The position numbers and the translations under genes are program-made. A DNA stretch of 64,000 nt from an uncultured Sulfurovum sp. (GTDB lineage Bacteria; Campylobacterota; Campylobacteria; Campylobacterales; Sulfurovaceae): assembly GCA_902727915.1 (NCBI GenBank), contig CACVAU010000089.1, positions 1-64,000 of the forward strand, given 5' to 3'. Below the pieces are notes generated by a model. It was given only the letters and a program-made list of their open reading frames with translations, searched no databases and was not told the DNA's origin. Shown in pieces: positions 10,515 to 20,469 of the stretch; the stretch's first letter is position 1; each line of letters opens with the position of its first letter.

Positions 10515-11684
10515 ATGAAAATGAAACATTTTGGTCTTTTAACATTCTTTCTTTTAGTGGGCTGTTCTTTAAATGCTGTGAATGATAAAGAGGTAGAAAA
10601 CCAAGTAATAGGACAAGAACAAATTGAAGCAGTTTCTGTTAAACCCCATAGAACACTAGATGAAAAAATAGGTTCGATGTTAATGGTAGGTTTTATGGGA
10701 ACTTCTGCACCTAAACATTCTCAAATTTGTAAAGATATTAGAAAGTATGATTTAGCAGGTGTTATTCTTTTTGATATGAACCCTGTTAATCATAAACAAG
10801 CAAAAAATATTTCAGGTAAATGGCAACTTACAAAGTTAACACGAGAGTTACAGGCTTGTTCTAAAGATGGAAAGCTACTTATTTCTGTTGACCAAGAGGG
10901 TGGTAAAGTCCAACGCCTTAAAAGTAAATATGGGTTTTATGGCAAGTTTCCAAAAGCGTCAGATGTCATTCAGTTAAGTGATGCACGTGTGCAACAACAT
11001 TATAATGAGATGGGTGCAGAGTTAAGTTCTGTGGGTATCAACTACAATTTAGCACCAGATGTTGATTTGGCAATTAATAAAAAAAATTATGTCATTTATA
11101 AATTAGGACGCTCTTATGGAGCCAATCCAAAGCAAGTGGTCAAGTATGCTTCTATTTTTATGGATGCCATGCATAATAATGGTGTCTTGACTTCTTTAAA
11201 ACATTTTCCGGGACATGGCTCTTCTTTGGGAGATACCCATAAAGGTTTTGTGGATGTCACCAACTTATGGAAAGAGGTTGAGTTAGAACCTTATCGACTT
11301 TTAGCACAAACACATAATATTGACACTGTAATGGTAGCCCATGTTTTTAATAAAAAATTAGATTCAAAATACCCAGCAACACTCTCTAAAAAAATAGTGA
11401 ATGGAAAATTGCGTCATGAATTTGGTTTTGATGGGGTAGTGATTACTGATGATTTACAAATGGGTGCCATTAATAAGAAGTATGGTTTAAGAAATACGCT
11501 AAAACTAGCCATTAATGCAGGAAATGACATTCTACTTTTTGGTAATCAACTGTCTGTAAAGAGTATGGTTAAAACGAGTACCTTGGTTAATAATATTAAA
11601 AACTTAATTAACAGTGGTGAGGTGAGTTTAAATGATATAGAAGCTTCTAATAAACGTTTAGATAGTTTAAAAAATAAACTTTAA
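10515..11684 (+). CDS. nagZ: beta-N-acetylhexosaminidase, GH3 family, lipoprotein
   Basis: A 389-aa NagZ-type glycoside hydrolase family 3 enzyme that removes N-acetylglucosamine from peptidoglycan fragments. It carries a lipobox with Cys17 (FLLVGC), so this version is exported and membrane-anchored, unlike the cytoplasmic enterobacterial NagZ. Family motifs are GVILFDMN, ISVDQEGGKVQRL, the catalytic loop KHFPGHGSSLGDTH and GFDGVVITDDLQMGA, whose Asp is the nucleophile position. The length is near that of NagZ alone. Convergent with truD. Confidence 0.9.
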   Translation: MKMKHFGLLTFFLLVGCSLNAVNDKEVENQVIGQEQIEAVSVKPHRTLDEKIGSMLMVGFMGTSAPKHSQICKDIRKYDLAGVILFDMNPVNHKQAKNISGKWQLTKLTRELQACSKDGKLLISVDQEGGKVQRLKSKYGFYGKFPKASDVIQLSDARVQQHYNEMGAELSSVGINYNLAPDVDLAINKKNYVIYKLGRSYGANPKQVVKYASIFMDAMHNNGVLTSLKHFPGHGSSLGDTHKGFVDVTNLWKEVELEPYRLLAQTHNIDTVMVAHVFNKKLDSKYPATLSKKIVNGKLRHEFGFDGVVITDDLQMGAINKKYGLRNTLKLAINAGNDILLFGNQLSVKSMVKTSTLVNNIKNLINSGEVSLNDIEASNKRLDSLKNKL

Positions 11685-11720
11685 TTTTTTAAGTAATTTT
11701 ACTCTGATATTATTATATTT

Positions 11721-11744
11721 TTAGCACTAAAAATAGTGTGCTAA
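11721..11744 (+). terminator. terminator of the NagZ-like gene
   Basis: TTAGCAC pairs with GTGCTAA around a 10-base loop and is followed by ATTTTATTTT. Confidence 0.65.
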
Positions 11745-11747
11745 ATT

Positions 11748-12845
11748 TTATTTTCGAGTAACTTTTGGTTTCAAAGAAAATTTTCCAATTTCTTCTAAAA
11801 ATGTAGTAGCATAAGCCCCTTTTGGAAGATAAAACTCAATGGTTAATGTTTGCTTTTCTTCATTATAATTCAACTTCAAATTTTCAGGAAAAATCCAAGC
11901 ATAACGTCTGTCACCTTTGAGTGCATAAAGTTCATTGTCATCATATGGTAGCTCTAGGTGCTTAGCATCTGCCATAGATCGATGTACTTTTGAGCCTACT
12001 AGTAGACCTGTTGGGCTTGATTTATGTGCTTGAAATTCATGTAAGGCTTTGTCAAAATTTTGTAAAAAATAAGATTTCCCAAAGGGGTAAGTTTGCATGT
12101 CATCACCAATGAAGAGTTTAAAAAATTGTTTTTGTTTGGCTAAAATCTTGACCAAATCAAGAGGATATTCTAAAATTTTGGCTGCATCTTCAGGTTTGTT
12201 TTTGGAGATGATGTTAGAGAGTTTTATACGCTCACTTAACCAAGTGTTATAAAGATAGGATTGATAAGCAGAGACCAAAAGTTTCTCTTTAGCCCCTTTG
12301 AGTTTTTTACCTGAATGGGCTATTTCTTTACCTTGTAAATAGGATTTACTGTCTTCTCCAAAACGTTGGTATCCATAGTAGTTTGGAATGCCATTTTCTA
12401 TCATGTTTTTAGCAACTTTTTCGATAGCTTTTTTAGTGTCTTCTGTCACTTTATGAAGAACAATAGAGAAATTATTACCTTTGAGTTGACCCACTTTAAT
12501 AGGAAATTTAGAGTAGAACTTTTCTAAAATTTCTATTTTTTCTGTTGTTAAGTTTTTGAGTACATCTCTTTCATACTGTTTAGGGATAGAAATGTATTGA
12601 ATGGTTGTTGCATTTTTGTCTTTGAGTCCAGCATAACCTATGTCTCGTTGTTCAAGCTTACTGGCTTTGGCAATGACGGTGATGAGTTTAAAGGTACTCA
12701 TATCTGATTTTTTAATTTTTAAAATCAGATTAGCCCCTTTGTCTGCAAATTTAAAAAGAGGAATTTCTTCGACAAAAAATCGTTCAATAGTTTGAGCAAA
12801 GTTAAATTTTATGGGGTCATGATTATAGGCATAGGTTTTATTCAT
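11748..12845 (-). CDS. truD: tRNA pseudouridine(13) synthase TruD
   Basis: A 365-aa TruD-family enzyme that isomerises uridine 13 in tRNA(Glu). The catalytic motif GYAGLKDKNATT is present, with the aspartate in LKDKNA. NNFSIVLHKV and NYYGYQRFG match the family, and a TRUD insertion domain occupies the middle. Length is typical. Downstream on the same strand of a lipoprotein gene with a gap of 34 bases; cotranscription is possible. Confidence 0.93.
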   Translation of the reverse strand: MNKTYAYNHDPIKFNFAQTIERFFVEEIPLFKFADKGANLILKIKKSDMSTFKLITVIAKASKLEQRDIGYAGLKDKNATTIQYISIPKQYERDVLKNLTTEKIEILEKFYSKFPIKVGQLKGNNFSIVLHKVTEDTKKAIEKVAKNMIENGIPNYYGYQRFGEDSKSYLQGKEIAHSGKKLKGAKEKLLVSAYQSYLYNTWLSERIKLSNIISKNKPEDAAKILEYPLDLVKILAKQKQFFKLFIGDDMQTYPFGKSYFLQNFDKALHEFQAHKSSPTGLLVGSKVHRSMADAKHLELPYDDNELYALKGDRRYAWIFPENLKLNYNEEKQTLTIEFYLPKGAYATTFLEEIGKFSLKPKVTRK

Positions 12846-12879
12846 GTGGAATTATAACATAATACCTAGCCTAAAATAT

Positions 12880-13950
12880 CTACTCAAATTCTCCTGAAAA
12901 GTTGAGTTCATAGAGTGAAGCATCGAAAGAAAAGATGTATTTACTAAACGCTTCGCTTGATAAATAGGCACTGTAGTTGTTTGTAAAGGTAATCCCTTCA
13001 ACTTGCCCTTGTAGAGGAGAAGCAAAGTTTAATCGTTTTTTATTAGCATTAAAAAAGTTATTACCATGGTAATTGGTGAATGCCCATACATTAACATTTA
13101 GCAAAGGGGAGTAGGTTGTTAATAGAAGTATGTCAAGCTCTTGGTTAATACTGGCAGCTGTTACCATACCTTGAATATTAAAGGTTGAGATACGCTTAGC
13201 TATCTGTTTTCCTGCTTGGCTACTAAGTTCATAAAGGCTTGTCTGTTTGTTTTGCCAATTTTTTGAAAAAAGGTAAAGTTTGCCATTGTGAGCTATCATG
13301 GCTTCACAGTCATGATTATGTTGTTTTGATCTTGAGGTAAAAACTTTTTGGTCGTTATAATGAAAATAAATAACTTCAGCCCTTACACTTTTTTGTGTTC
13401 TTAAAGAGGCACGAGGTATTTTGTAGACTCTAAGATCTCTACGGTTACCAAGGTTGTTTCCGAAATCACCAATATAGACATAGTTATCATCATAAGCAAT
13501 GTCTTCCCAATCTTTGTTTTTTGCATTTGAAATGTTTATGGTTTTCACAATACGACCATTGCGTTCATCTATTTGATAGAGTGTTGCTCTACCTCCACTG
13601 TCATTGAAAGTCCAAAGTTTACCATCAAGTTTAATGAGTCCTGATGTCTCTTTGATGCTGTTAGGAAGTTTAAATTTTGTATTAAAATAACTTTGTCCAT
13701 GTTTAGGTGTTTGTCTAACAACAGGCGCAGGAGGGTTAGGTGTTTTAGGTGGGATTACACGTTCATTTTTGGGTGCAGGTGAAGAGATTACTTGTCCTAA
13801 ATTTGGTCTGTTTCCCTGAGGAATACGGTGCGAATTTGCTTGATTAGGTGCTTGTACCGTAGGCTGAGATCTTGTTATTGGCTTTGCTGAACAGCTAAGG
13901 ATGAGGAGAGGAAGACTAAGTGTAATGAGGAGATTTATTTTGTTTTTCAT
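12880..13950 (-). CDS. hypothetical beta-propeller-like lipoprotein
   Basis: A 356-aa exported protein with lipobox Cys20 (LLILSC), then a Pro/Asn-rich spacer to about residue 85. The remaining domain has short beta-rich repeats such as ETSGLIKLDGKLWTFNDSGG, DWEDIAYDDNYVYIGDFGNN and NHDCEAMIAHNGKLYLFSKN. These resemble the SdiA-regulated/YncE-type propellers, with recurrent Asp/Asn at strand ends. No enzymatic motif is clear. Probably a periplasmic lipoprotein of unknown function. Confidence 0.75.
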   Translation of the reverse strand: MKNKINLLITLSLPLLILSCSAKPITRSQPTVQAPNQANSHRIPQGNRPNLGQVISSPAPKNERVIPPKTPNPPAPVVRQTPKHGQSYFNTKFKLPNSIKETSGLIKLDGKLWTFNDSGGRATLYQIDERNGRIVKTINISNAKNKDWEDIAYDDNYVYIGDFGNNLGNRRDLRVYKIPRASLRTQKSVRAEVIYFHYNDQKVFTSRSKQHNHDCEAMIAHNGKLYLFSKNWQNKQTSLYELSSQAGKQIAKRISTFNIQGMVTAASINQELDILLLTTYSPLLNVNVWAFTNYHGNNFFNANKKRLNFASPLQGQVEGITFTNNYSAYLSSEAFSKYIFSFDASLYELNFSGEFE

Positions 13951-14016
13951 ACTTAAGAGTATAGCAAAAATATATTACTTCCGTTATACTTTTAAAAATA
14001 ATAATAAAGATAAATA

Positions 14017-15300
14017 ATGAATAAAATAATAAGAAACATTGTATTTCTTTTAATATTAAGTGAACTACTTGTTGCTAATTGCTCAAGCAGTAAAACTTTT
14101 TGGAAAAATAAACTTAGTACAGAGGATTCAATAGAAACTTTTTTTATGAACAATTATAAGTGTCAAAAGTATTTTTATACGCATTTGAATACAGTAGAAA
14201 AAATTTATTTTGATACTGTGCTGTATCCTAATAACTTAAGTGAAAGGGCTTATATTAATCGATGGAAAGCAATGTTTCTTAATGATAAAGCCTTTTTCAA
14301 ACAATTTACATTTTTTAATAATTATTTTATGAAACATCATATGAAAATAAGTAAAAAAGAGCTTTCTTGTTTTCAAAAACAAAGAGGATTTACCCAAGAT
14401 TTATCTAAAAATAACTTTTATAATGCGTTGAAACAGCGTGATATGTTAAACGATGTTAGTTATCTTTATCCTTTAATACGTTGGGCTTATGTTCATAAGG
14501 GCATTGATATGCAGTTGAGCCGAGAACGTGTACGCAATGCTGAAGATATTTTTGGTATTAAAAAAGGAAAAGTAGGCGATGCCCAACAATATGCACGGTT
14601 TATTGCTTTATTTTCTGAAGAATATGAAAGTGTATCAGCCGATCTTTCTTTGGCATTAAATATCCCTAAGATTAAAGCTTATAAACTTTTATTGGTTATT
14701 ACTTATCTTGAATCACGAGGTAATATCTTTGCTGTATCAACGACAGGTGCATTTGGTCCAACACAGTTAACTTTACACTATTATATGATGTACGGTGAAC
14801 CCAATAATCCATTTTCAGTAAAAGCTAGTTTAGTGAAGTTAGCCAATAAATTTATTTATTATAAACGTATAGGTAAATCACTCGACAGTGCTGTGATTGC
14901 TTACAAATCTGGAAGTTTAACGAAATGTCAAAATAGTAATAATCTAGGTGATGTTGATTGCCGATATTATTATGATTATAAGCGCTATATGGGTGAGATG
15001 AAATATCTTACTAGCAAGGGAGAAATTTCAAGACATTTAACAGGTAAGTCTTATTTTAATAAGGATTTTAAAGACTTTAAGCGACATAAGAATAGACATA
15101 ATTTAAAACATTATGAACCCTATCAATATGCTCTTTTAAAACAAGGTATCTTAGGAAGTAGAGCTGTTAAAAGTAAATATCTTCATGGTAGCTATTTTAA
15201 TTCTTTAGGTAAAATGAAACGCAGTGACATTTATGAACTTCAAAATCATTTTGGGGTGCATAATATTGGTGTCATTTCTGATAAGAATGTGTGTTATTGA
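14017..15300 (+). CDS. lytic transglycosylase-like protein
   Basis: A 427-aa exported protein (signal peptide about residues 1-20) with a lysozyme-like SLT core in the second half. YLESRGNIFAVSTTGAFGPTQ gives catalytic Glu232 followed by the S-x-x-GA-x-G-x-x-Q pattern of soluble lytic transglycosylases. These cleave peptidoglycan with formation of anhydro-muramic acid. The N-terminal half is helical and not recognised. The stop overlaps the next start by one base (TGATG), so it is coexpressed with the 320-aa protein downstream. Confidence 0.82.
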   Translation: MNKIIRNIVFLLILSELLVANCSSSKTFWKNKLSTEDSIETFFMNNYKCQKYFYTHLNTVEKIYFDTVLYPNNLSERAYINRWKAMFLNDKAFFKQFTFFNNYFMKHHMKISKKELSCFQKQRGFTQDLSKNNFYNALKQRDMLNDVSYLYPLIRWAYVHKGIDMQLSRERVRNAEDIFGIKKGKVGDAQQYARFIALFSEEYESVSADLSLALNIPKIKAYKLLLVITYLESRGNIFAVSTTGAFGPTQLTLHYYMMYGEPNNPFSVKASLVKLANKFIYYKRIGKSLDSAVIAYKSGSLTKCQNSNNLGDVDCRYYYDYKRYMGEMKYLTSKGEISRHLTGKSYFNKDFKDFKRHKNRHNLKHYEPYQYALLKQGILGSRAVKSKYLHGSYFNSLGKMKRSDIYELQNHFGVHNIGVISDKNVCY

Positions 15301-16262
15301 TGAAAAAGATGAAAAAAACAATTTTTATATTTATTATCCTTTTAGGAATATGTTTAGGAGGATGGTATTATAGTGTTTCTTTTGCTGTCCAAACAAGGTA
15401 TGATTTTTATCATTGGACTTTTAAATATGAAGTTGAGGAGGCTCAATTATCTCCTCGATATATTAAAGTTTTAGATATTTCTTTTAATACTAATTTAGAT
15501 ATTAGAAGAACGCTTTTTAAAACACAGCCAACTAAGATGCTTGTGCCTGTTATTTATATTGACAATCCTTTATGGTCAAAAATGAAAGCCGAAACAATGG
15601 TAAAAAAAGTATTAAAAGCATTGGAAACAATGCCGATTAGCTACAGAGAGATTCAAGTTGATTGTGATTGGACAGATAGTACAAAAGCATCGTATTTTGA
15701 CTTCTTAAAGCTTCTCAAAAAAGAAAGCATTAAAAAAATTTCAGCAACCATTCGTTTACATCAAGTCAAATATTATACTCAAACAGGTGTTCCTCCTGTA
15801 GATTATGGTGTGTTGATGTATTATAATATGAGTGACTTTAAAGATTTAAAGACTAAGAATTATATTTTAGACTTGGAACTTGCACAACGTTATCATTATA
15901 ATTTTGACGATTATCCTTTGCGTTTAAATCTTGCTTTACCTCTTTATAGTCAAGGCACAATTATTCGTTTTGAAGAGGTAGTTGGTATTATAGAAGGAAT
16001 ACGAGAAAATGCTTTAAATGAATATTTTAAAAAAGTAAAAAATCACTATTATAAAATTACAAAAACACATTATTTTAAAGGAAGATTACTTTATGAGGGC
16101 GACCTTATTCGTATTGATGAAGTGAGTAAGAAAGTACTTGAAGAGAGTTTATGGCGTTTGAAGAAAGTAATGCCTAAACCAGAAGAGATAGTATTTTATC
16201 GTTGGGGTAATCGAGCATTATATGGTGAAGAATTTTTTAAGAAGTTAATTGAAAAATGGTAA
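15300..16262 (+). CDS. hypothetical membrane-anchored protein, TIM-barrel-like
   Basis: A 320-aa protein with one N-terminal membrane helix (about residues 8-28). The body alternates beta and alpha segments (KVLDISF, MLVPVIYI, IQVDCDWT, KISATIRLHQ, YGVLMYYN, RLNLALPL), reminiscent of glycoside-hydrolase-like TIM barrels such as DUF3142. The acidic DCDWT strand could be an active-site position. ATG at 15300 is preferred over an upstream GTG at 15291 because it forms the TGATG overlap with the transglycosylase stop. The pairing suggests a cell-wall or exopolysaccharide role, by inference only. Confidence 0.7.
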   Translation: MKKMKKTIFIFIILLGICLGGWYYSVSFAVQTRYDFYHWTFKYEVEEAQLSPRYIKVLDISFNTNLDIRRTLFKTQPTKMLVPVIYIDNPLWSKMKAETMVKKVLKALETMPISYREIQVDCDWTDSTKASYFDFLKLLKKESIKKISATIRLHQVKYYTQTGVPPVDYGVLMYYNMSDFKDLKTKNYILDLELAQRYHYNFDDYPLRLNLALPLYSQGTIIRFEEVVGIIEGIRENALNEYFKKVKNHYYKITKTHYFKGRLLYEGDLIRIDEVSKKVLEESLWRLKKVMPKPEEIVFYRWGNRALYGEEFFKKLIEKW

Positions 16263-16271
16263 CTTAGGCTA

Positions 16272-16306
16272 TAAGCATAATCACTCTTTAATGGAGTGAA
16301 TGCTTA
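16272..16306. terminator. imperfect hairpin between convergent genes
   Basis: TAAGCAT-aa-TCACTC pairs with GAGTGA-a-ATGCTTA around a 7-base loop, between the stops of two convergent genes. No T tract. Confidence 0.45.
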
Positions 16307-16311
16307 AGAGA

Positions 16312-17106
16312 TTAGCGTTTAGATGCTTCATACATAGGGATGGTGGTAGGTAGTAACGCTTTAATTTCAGCGATACGGTTACTTGGTGCAGGGTGTGTTG
16401 AAAGGTATTCAGGTGGCGTTTCTCCATTCGCTCCAAATTTTTCCCAAAAAGATAAGGCTGATCTTGGGTCATAGCCTGATTTTGCAGCTAAGATTAATCC
16501 AATGTGATCAGCTTCATACTCTTGTGTTCGTGAATGAGGTAACATAACACCAAGCTGTGTTCCAATACCAAAGGCTTGCATAACTGCTGCTGTTTGTACA
16601 GGTTGTCCTCTACTTTGCATTACAGCACCTAATACTTGTCCACCCATTTGTTGTAGTTGTCCAGAACTCATTCTTTCAGCACCATGACGTGCTAAGGCAT
16701 GTGCAATTTCATGACCCATAACAGCTGCGAGTTCATCGTCATTGGCTGCATATTTAAAAAGACCTGTGTAGACAAAAACTTTTCCACCAGGTAGACAAAA
16801 AGCATTGCCTTCTTCATCATTGTCTATGACAAAAAAATCCCATTTATAGTTAACTTTATGTAAGGCTTCTGTTGTTTTCGCAATACGTTCACCAATTCTC
16901 TTAACTTGTGCATTCTTTTGTGAATCGGTACTTAATTTTTCACTTTCTAGTACTTGTTTTGCACTTTCAAATCCAAGGGCTAACTCTTGTTGAGGAGAGA
17001 CCATGATAAGTTGATTTCTGCCAGTAATAGGTGCTTTAGAACATCCTATGAATAAAAGTGCTAAAATGATACTCGCAATTATTTGTTTTGGAAAAGTTTG
17101 TTTCAT
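16312..17106 (-). CDS. M48-family zinc metalloprotease, lipoprotein
   Basis: A 264-aa peptidase of family M48 (LoiP/YcaL/BepA-like). It has a lipobox at Cys22 (LFIGC), the zinc site HEIAH in GHEIAHALARHG and the third ligand in the EYEADHIG helix. Such proteases degrade misfolded outer-membrane proteins in the periplasm. The ATG at 17106 has AAAGGATTTT in front and begins a proper signal peptide; an in-frame ATG at 17130 adds eight unlikely residues. It lacks the TPR domain of BepA, so it is closer to the short LoiP type. Confidence 0.88.
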   Translation of the reverse strand: MKQTFPKQIIASIILALLFIGCSKAPITGRNQLIMVSPQQELALGFESAKQVLESEKLSTDSQKNAQVKRIGERIAKTTEALHKVNYKWDFFVIDNDEEGNAFCLPGGKVFVYTGLFKYAANDDELAAVMGHEIAHALARHGAERMSSGQLQQMGGQVLGAVMQSRGQPVQTAAVMQAFGIGTQLGVMLPHSRTQEYEADHIGLILAAKSGYDPRSALSFWEKFGANGETPPEYLSTHPAPSNRIAEIKALLPTTIPMYEASKR

Positions 17107-17172
17107 TGAAAATCCTTTGGTGAAATGCACTTATTATATCAAAGATAATTTTTAAATACAAGAGGAGAATAA

Positions 17173-17664
17173 ATGTTTAATATTGTGTTAGTTGAGCCAC
17201 AAATTCCACCCAATACAGGAACCATCGGACGGCTTTGTGTTAATTTAGAAGCAACTTTACATTTGGTCAAACCATTGGGTTTTGACATTGATGATAAGGC
17301 AGTAAGTAGAGCAGGGTTAGACTATTGGAAAGACTTAGATTTAGTTCTTTGGGAAAGTTTTGATGCATTTTTAGAAGCGCATCCCATAGATGAAAGTGCT
17401 CATTTGGCAACTACTAAAACGGATAAACTTTATTTTAATGCAACTTTTAAAAAAGGAGATTTTATACTTTTTGGTTCGGAAACAAAAGGCATAAGAGAAG
17501 ATGTGTTATTAGCCAATAAAGCGCAATGTGTGACCATTCCAATGGGTGGAAAAGGTCGCAGTTTAAATCTTGGGGTTGCCACAGGGATTGTGACCTATGA
17601 AGCCTTACGACAGAATTATGATGGTTTTGAAAAAATTACCATTGTCAACACGTTAGAGGAGTAG
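17173..17664 (+). CDS. trmL: tRNA (cytidine(34)-2'-O)-methyltransferase TrmL
   Basis: A 163-aa SPOUT methyltransferase that modifies the wobble base of tRNA(Leu) isoacceptors. It shows the family order: N-terminal VLVEPQIPPNTGTIGRLC, middle FGSETKGI, and the C-terminal knot region IPMGGKGRSLNLGVATGIVTYEALRQ. Length is standard. Ribosome site AGAGGAGAATAA. A 49-aa membrane peptide gene follows three bases after the stop. Confidence 0.93.
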   Translation: MFNIVLVEPQIPPNTGTIGRLCVNLEATLHLVKPLGFDIDDKAVSRAGLDYWKDLDLVLWESFDAFLEAHPIDESAHLATTKTDKLYFNATFKKGDFILFGSETKGIREDVLLANKAQCVTIPMGGKGRSLNLGVATGIVTYEALRQNYDGFEKITIVNTLEE

Positions 17665-17667
17665 TTG

Positions 17668-17817
17668 ATGTCCATAGGAGATATTTTATATATTATTGCC
17701 ATTATTCTTTTTTCAATTATGACTTTTGCCATTATTAGAGGAAATTTTCAACGAAAGTTTGATGAGAATGGCAATAGACATGATCTTAAAAAGAAGAAAA
17801 TAAAAGAAGATAAGTAG
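17668..17817 (+). CDS. 49-aa membrane peptide behind trmL
   Basis: Starts three bases after the trmL stop with AGAGGAG as ribosome site. It encodes one membrane helix (residues about 5-24, rich in Ile) followed by a basic cytoplasmic tail ending in a Lys-rich stretch. Short single-pass proteins of this shape are common behind enzymes in Campylobacterota; no family is recognised. Confidence 0.65.
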   Translation: MSIGDILYIIAIILFSIMTFAIIRGNFQRKFDENGNRHDLKKKKIKEDK

Positions 17818-17872
17818 TTATTATAGATTAATTAGTATACTATGGGTTCATTTTTTAAAAAGGAAATACTAA

Positions 17873-18148
17873 ATGAAAAATAGACTGATAAAAACACTTA
17901 CGCTTATGGCACTTTTGCTAACAACAGCAATGGCAGGAACATGGATTAACATTACCATTAATTTGAATGATGTTACCTTAGAAGACTTGGCATCTACCTA
18001 TTATGGCGATGCCTCAGAGACAAGGATAATTTACAATGCAAATCGGGATGTCATTGGAAAAAACCGTAAACTACGAAAAGGGATGGTTTTAGAAATACCT
18101 GTGACAGAAAAGTTTAGAGATCAACCTGAGCATTTAGGTTGGAGGTAG
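17873..18148 (+). CDS. small secreted LysM-domain protein
   Basis: A 91-aa protein with a signal peptide (about 1-21, ending TAMA) and one LysM-like domain: TLEDLASTYYGDASETRIIYNANR, then the closing LRKGMVLEIP. LysM domains bind N-acetylglucosamine-containing glycans such as peptidoglycan. The protein consists of little else, so it may act as a binding subunit or wall-attached factor. Convergent with argG, sharing a bidirectional terminator. Confidence 0.75.
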   Translation: MKNRLIKTLTLMALLLTTAMAGTWINITINLNDVTLEDLASTYYGDASETRIIYNANRDVIGKNRKLRKGMVLEIPVTEKFRDQPEHLGWR

Positions 18149-18154
18149 CGTTTA

Positions 18155-18182
18155 AAGTGTTCCCATTTTTTTGGGAACACTT
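18155..18182. terminator. bidirectional terminator between the LysM gene and argG
   Basis: AAGTGTTCCC pairs with GGGAACACTT (10 bp, 8-base T-rich loop). It serves both convergent genes. Confidence 0.8.
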
Positions 18183-18193
18183 AGTTTCATTTG

Positions 18194-19411
18194 TTACTTT
18201 CTATTCTTCCCAGCAATAATGAATCGTAAAGCATTTAATTTAATAAATCCTTCTGCATCTGATTGATCGTAAACATCATCTTCTTCAAATGTTGAGTGTG
18301 CTTCTGAGAAAAGTGATTTTTCTGATTCACGTCCCACAACCATAACATTTCCTTTGTATAGTTTCAGTTTGACCGTTCCTTCTACATGCTCTTGTGTTTT
18401 GTCAATGGCAGATTGAAGCATTTCACGTTCTGGTGACCACCAGTAACCATTGTAGATTAATTTTGCATAACGAGGCATAAGTTCATCTTTAAGGTGGGAA
18501 GCTTCTCTATCTAAAGTGATGGATTCAATGGCTCTATGGGCTTTTAGCATAATGGTTCCCCCTGGGGTTTCGTAACAACCACGTGCTTTCATACCTACAT
18601 AACGGTTTTCTACAATGTCAATTCTTCCAATGCCATGTTTATTTCCATAAGCATTAAGCTGAGTTAAAATAGTAGCTGGACTCATGGTTTCACCATTAAT
18701 GGCAACTGGGTCACCATTTTTGTAGTCTATGGAAATGTATTCAGCTTCATCTGGAGCATTTTCAGGAGAAACTGACCATAACCACATGTCTTCATCTGGT
18801 TCTTTAGAGGGGTCTTCAAGTACTAAACCTTCATACGAGATGTGTAGTAAGTTTGCATCCATTGAATATGGCGAAGCTTGACCTTTTTTCTTTTCAATTT
18901 TAATACCATGTTTTTCGGCATACGTTAAGAGTTTTTCACGGCTATTTAAGTCCCATTCTCTCCAAGGAGCAATAACAGCAATATCAGAATTTAGCCCAAG
19001 GTAACCCAGTTCAAAACGTACTTGGTCATTTCCTTTTCCAGTAGCTCCATGACTTACAGCATCTGCACCTGTTTGGGCTGCAATTTCAATTTGTTTTTTA
19101 GAGATAAGAGGTCTTGCAATAGACGTTCCAAGAAGGTATTCGCCCTCATAAATGGTGTTTGCTCTAAACATTGGAAATACAAAATCTTTTACAAACTCTT
19201 CACGTAAATCTAAAATGAAAATATTTTCAGCTTTAATGCCCATATCCAATGCTTTTTGACGCGCTGGTTCAACCTCTTCACCTTGTCCAAGGTCTGCTGT
19301 AAAGGTTACCACTTCACAGTTATATTCGTCTTGTAACCATTTTAAAATAATGCTGGTATCAAGCCCACCAGAATATGCTAAGACAGCTTTTTTAATCTCT
19401 TTTTTTGCCAT
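18194..19411 (-). CDS. argG: argininosuccinate synthase
   Basis: A 405-aa enzyme of arginine synthesis that joins citrulline and aspartate with ATP in the cytoplasm. The N-type PP-loop AYSGGLDTS is at residues 12-20. Other family blocks are [25 protein letters not shown], and [26 protein letters not shown]. Full length. It stands alone on the minus strand, next to a foreign-looking restriction-modification region on its 5' side. Confidence 0.97.
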   Translation of the reverse strand: MAKKEIKKAVLAYSGGLDTSIILKWLQDEYNCEVVTFTADLGQGEEVEPARQKALDMGIKAENIFILDLREEFVKDFVFPMFRANTIYEGEYLLGTSIARPLISKKQIEIAAQTGADAVSHGATGKGNDQVRFELGYLGLNSDIAVIAPWREWDLNSREKLLTYAEKHGIKIEKKKGQASPYSMDANLLHISYEGLVLEDPSKEPDEDMWLWSVSPENAPDEAEYISIDYKNGDPVAINGETMSPATILTQLNAYGNKHGIGRIDIVENRYVGMKARGCYETPGGTIMLKAHRAIESITLDREASHLKDELMPRYAKLIYNGYWWSPEREMLQSAIDKTQEHVEGTVKLKLYKGNVMVVGRESEKSLFSEAHSTFEEDDVYDQSDAEGFIKLNALRFIIAGKNRK

Positions 19412-19606
19412 GAATATGCCTTATAAAATTTTGTTGAAATTTTAACATACTTATATCTTTATTTGGCTTTACCATTTGGATAAGCTTTTTTGCATATAAA
19501 ATCATGTTTTCATATTCATATATGACAATTATATCTAATTTTATAATTAAAAATGAATATATTTACAATCATTATTGATATAAATATAATATTATAAAAC
19601 TTTAAG

Positions 19607-19633
19607 TATAATATATTTACTCTAAATAGTAAA
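19607..19633 (+). promoter_or_regulatory. promoter and palindrome in front of the DUF6471 gene
   Basis: TATAAT at 19607-19612 is followed by TTTACT-N6-AGTAAA (19616-19633), a perfect 6+6 palindrome spanning the expected transcription start. The position fits an operator for a small DNA-binding autoregulator, such as the next gene. Confidence 0.5.
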
Positions 19634-19656
19634 AAAGAACCAAACAGGAATGAAAA

Positions 19657-19872
19657 ATGGATAAAATTCCAAGTAATATAATCAAGTCCAAAATGAAATT
19701 AAAAGGCATTAAGTCTAAGGAACTGGCTGAATTATTAAAAGAATACGATGAGAACTTAACAGAGTTATCACTAAATAATAAGTTTAGTCGTGGTAGTTTT
19801 TCTGCTACTTTCTTTTTTAAGTGTATGAGAGCTTTAGACATTGAAGTGTTAAGAGAAGAGGAATGGAGATAG
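19657..19872 (+). CDS. small DUF6471-type (HTH-like) protein
   Basis: A 71-aa protein resembling the DUF6471 family of small helix-turn-helix-like proteins often found next to DNA methyltransferases. Recognisable pieces are MKLKGIKSKELAELL, NLTELSLNNKFSRGSFSA and FFFKCMRALDIEVL. Ribosome site ACAGGA. The next ATG follows the stop immediately, but that methyltransferase gene is broken. Probably a control protein of a lost restriction-modification unit. Confidence 0.7.
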   Translation: MDKIPSNIIKSKMKLKGIKSKELAELLKEYDENLTELSLNNKFSRGSFSATFFFKCMRALDIEVLREEEWR

Positions 19873-20469
19873 ATGATAAATTTAAATGATATACATAGAG
19901 AATTTGATGACGTTTTTACAATAAATAGCCGATAAGCATTAAACACTAGGAAAAGTTTATTCTATAATATTTATCATAGTAATCAAATATTTTTTGTATA
20001 TAAAGAATTATATTATCCCAATTTAAATAAGCCGAATAATCAATCCAAACATACTTCATAAATTCCATTGGTGTTTAATTCTTAGCTACTATTTATGAGT
20101 TATAAACCTGATTTTTCTGTTGTTTCTAAAGTAAAAGATGAATACATAGGAACCAAAATATATATCGCTGATAATACAATTGGATACTTGTCTGTAAAAA
20201 CAGCTGATAAAGCTCATTATATTTGTTCCATACTTAATTCTAATAAGATTAAAGCTCTTTTTTCTCTGAGGTCAAGTAAAAGTAAATGGGGGATTTCCAT
20301 AGATATGGTCAATAAAGTACCAATAGAGGAATATAGTAAAGAAAACAGTTTACATAATGAGTTAGTATCATTATCAAAAAAAGCACATAAATTAAAAGAT
20401 ATGAAAAAAATTGAAATTATTGAGAAGAAAATTAATGATTTAATTACAAATAATCATATTTTGGAATAG
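19873..20469 (+). pseudogene. remnant of a DNA methyltransferase gene
   Basis: Directly after the DUF6471 stop, an ATG opens only 20 codons and then stops near 19935. From 20095 a 124-codon frame resembles the C-terminal end of N6-adenine methyltransferases: an SVVSKVKDEYIGTKIY-like strand, then SILNSNKIKALFSLRSSKS and KVPI. The catalytic middle (NPPY) is missing. Bases 19940-20094 show no gene. I read this as one gene that lost its central part by deletion. Confidence 0.6.
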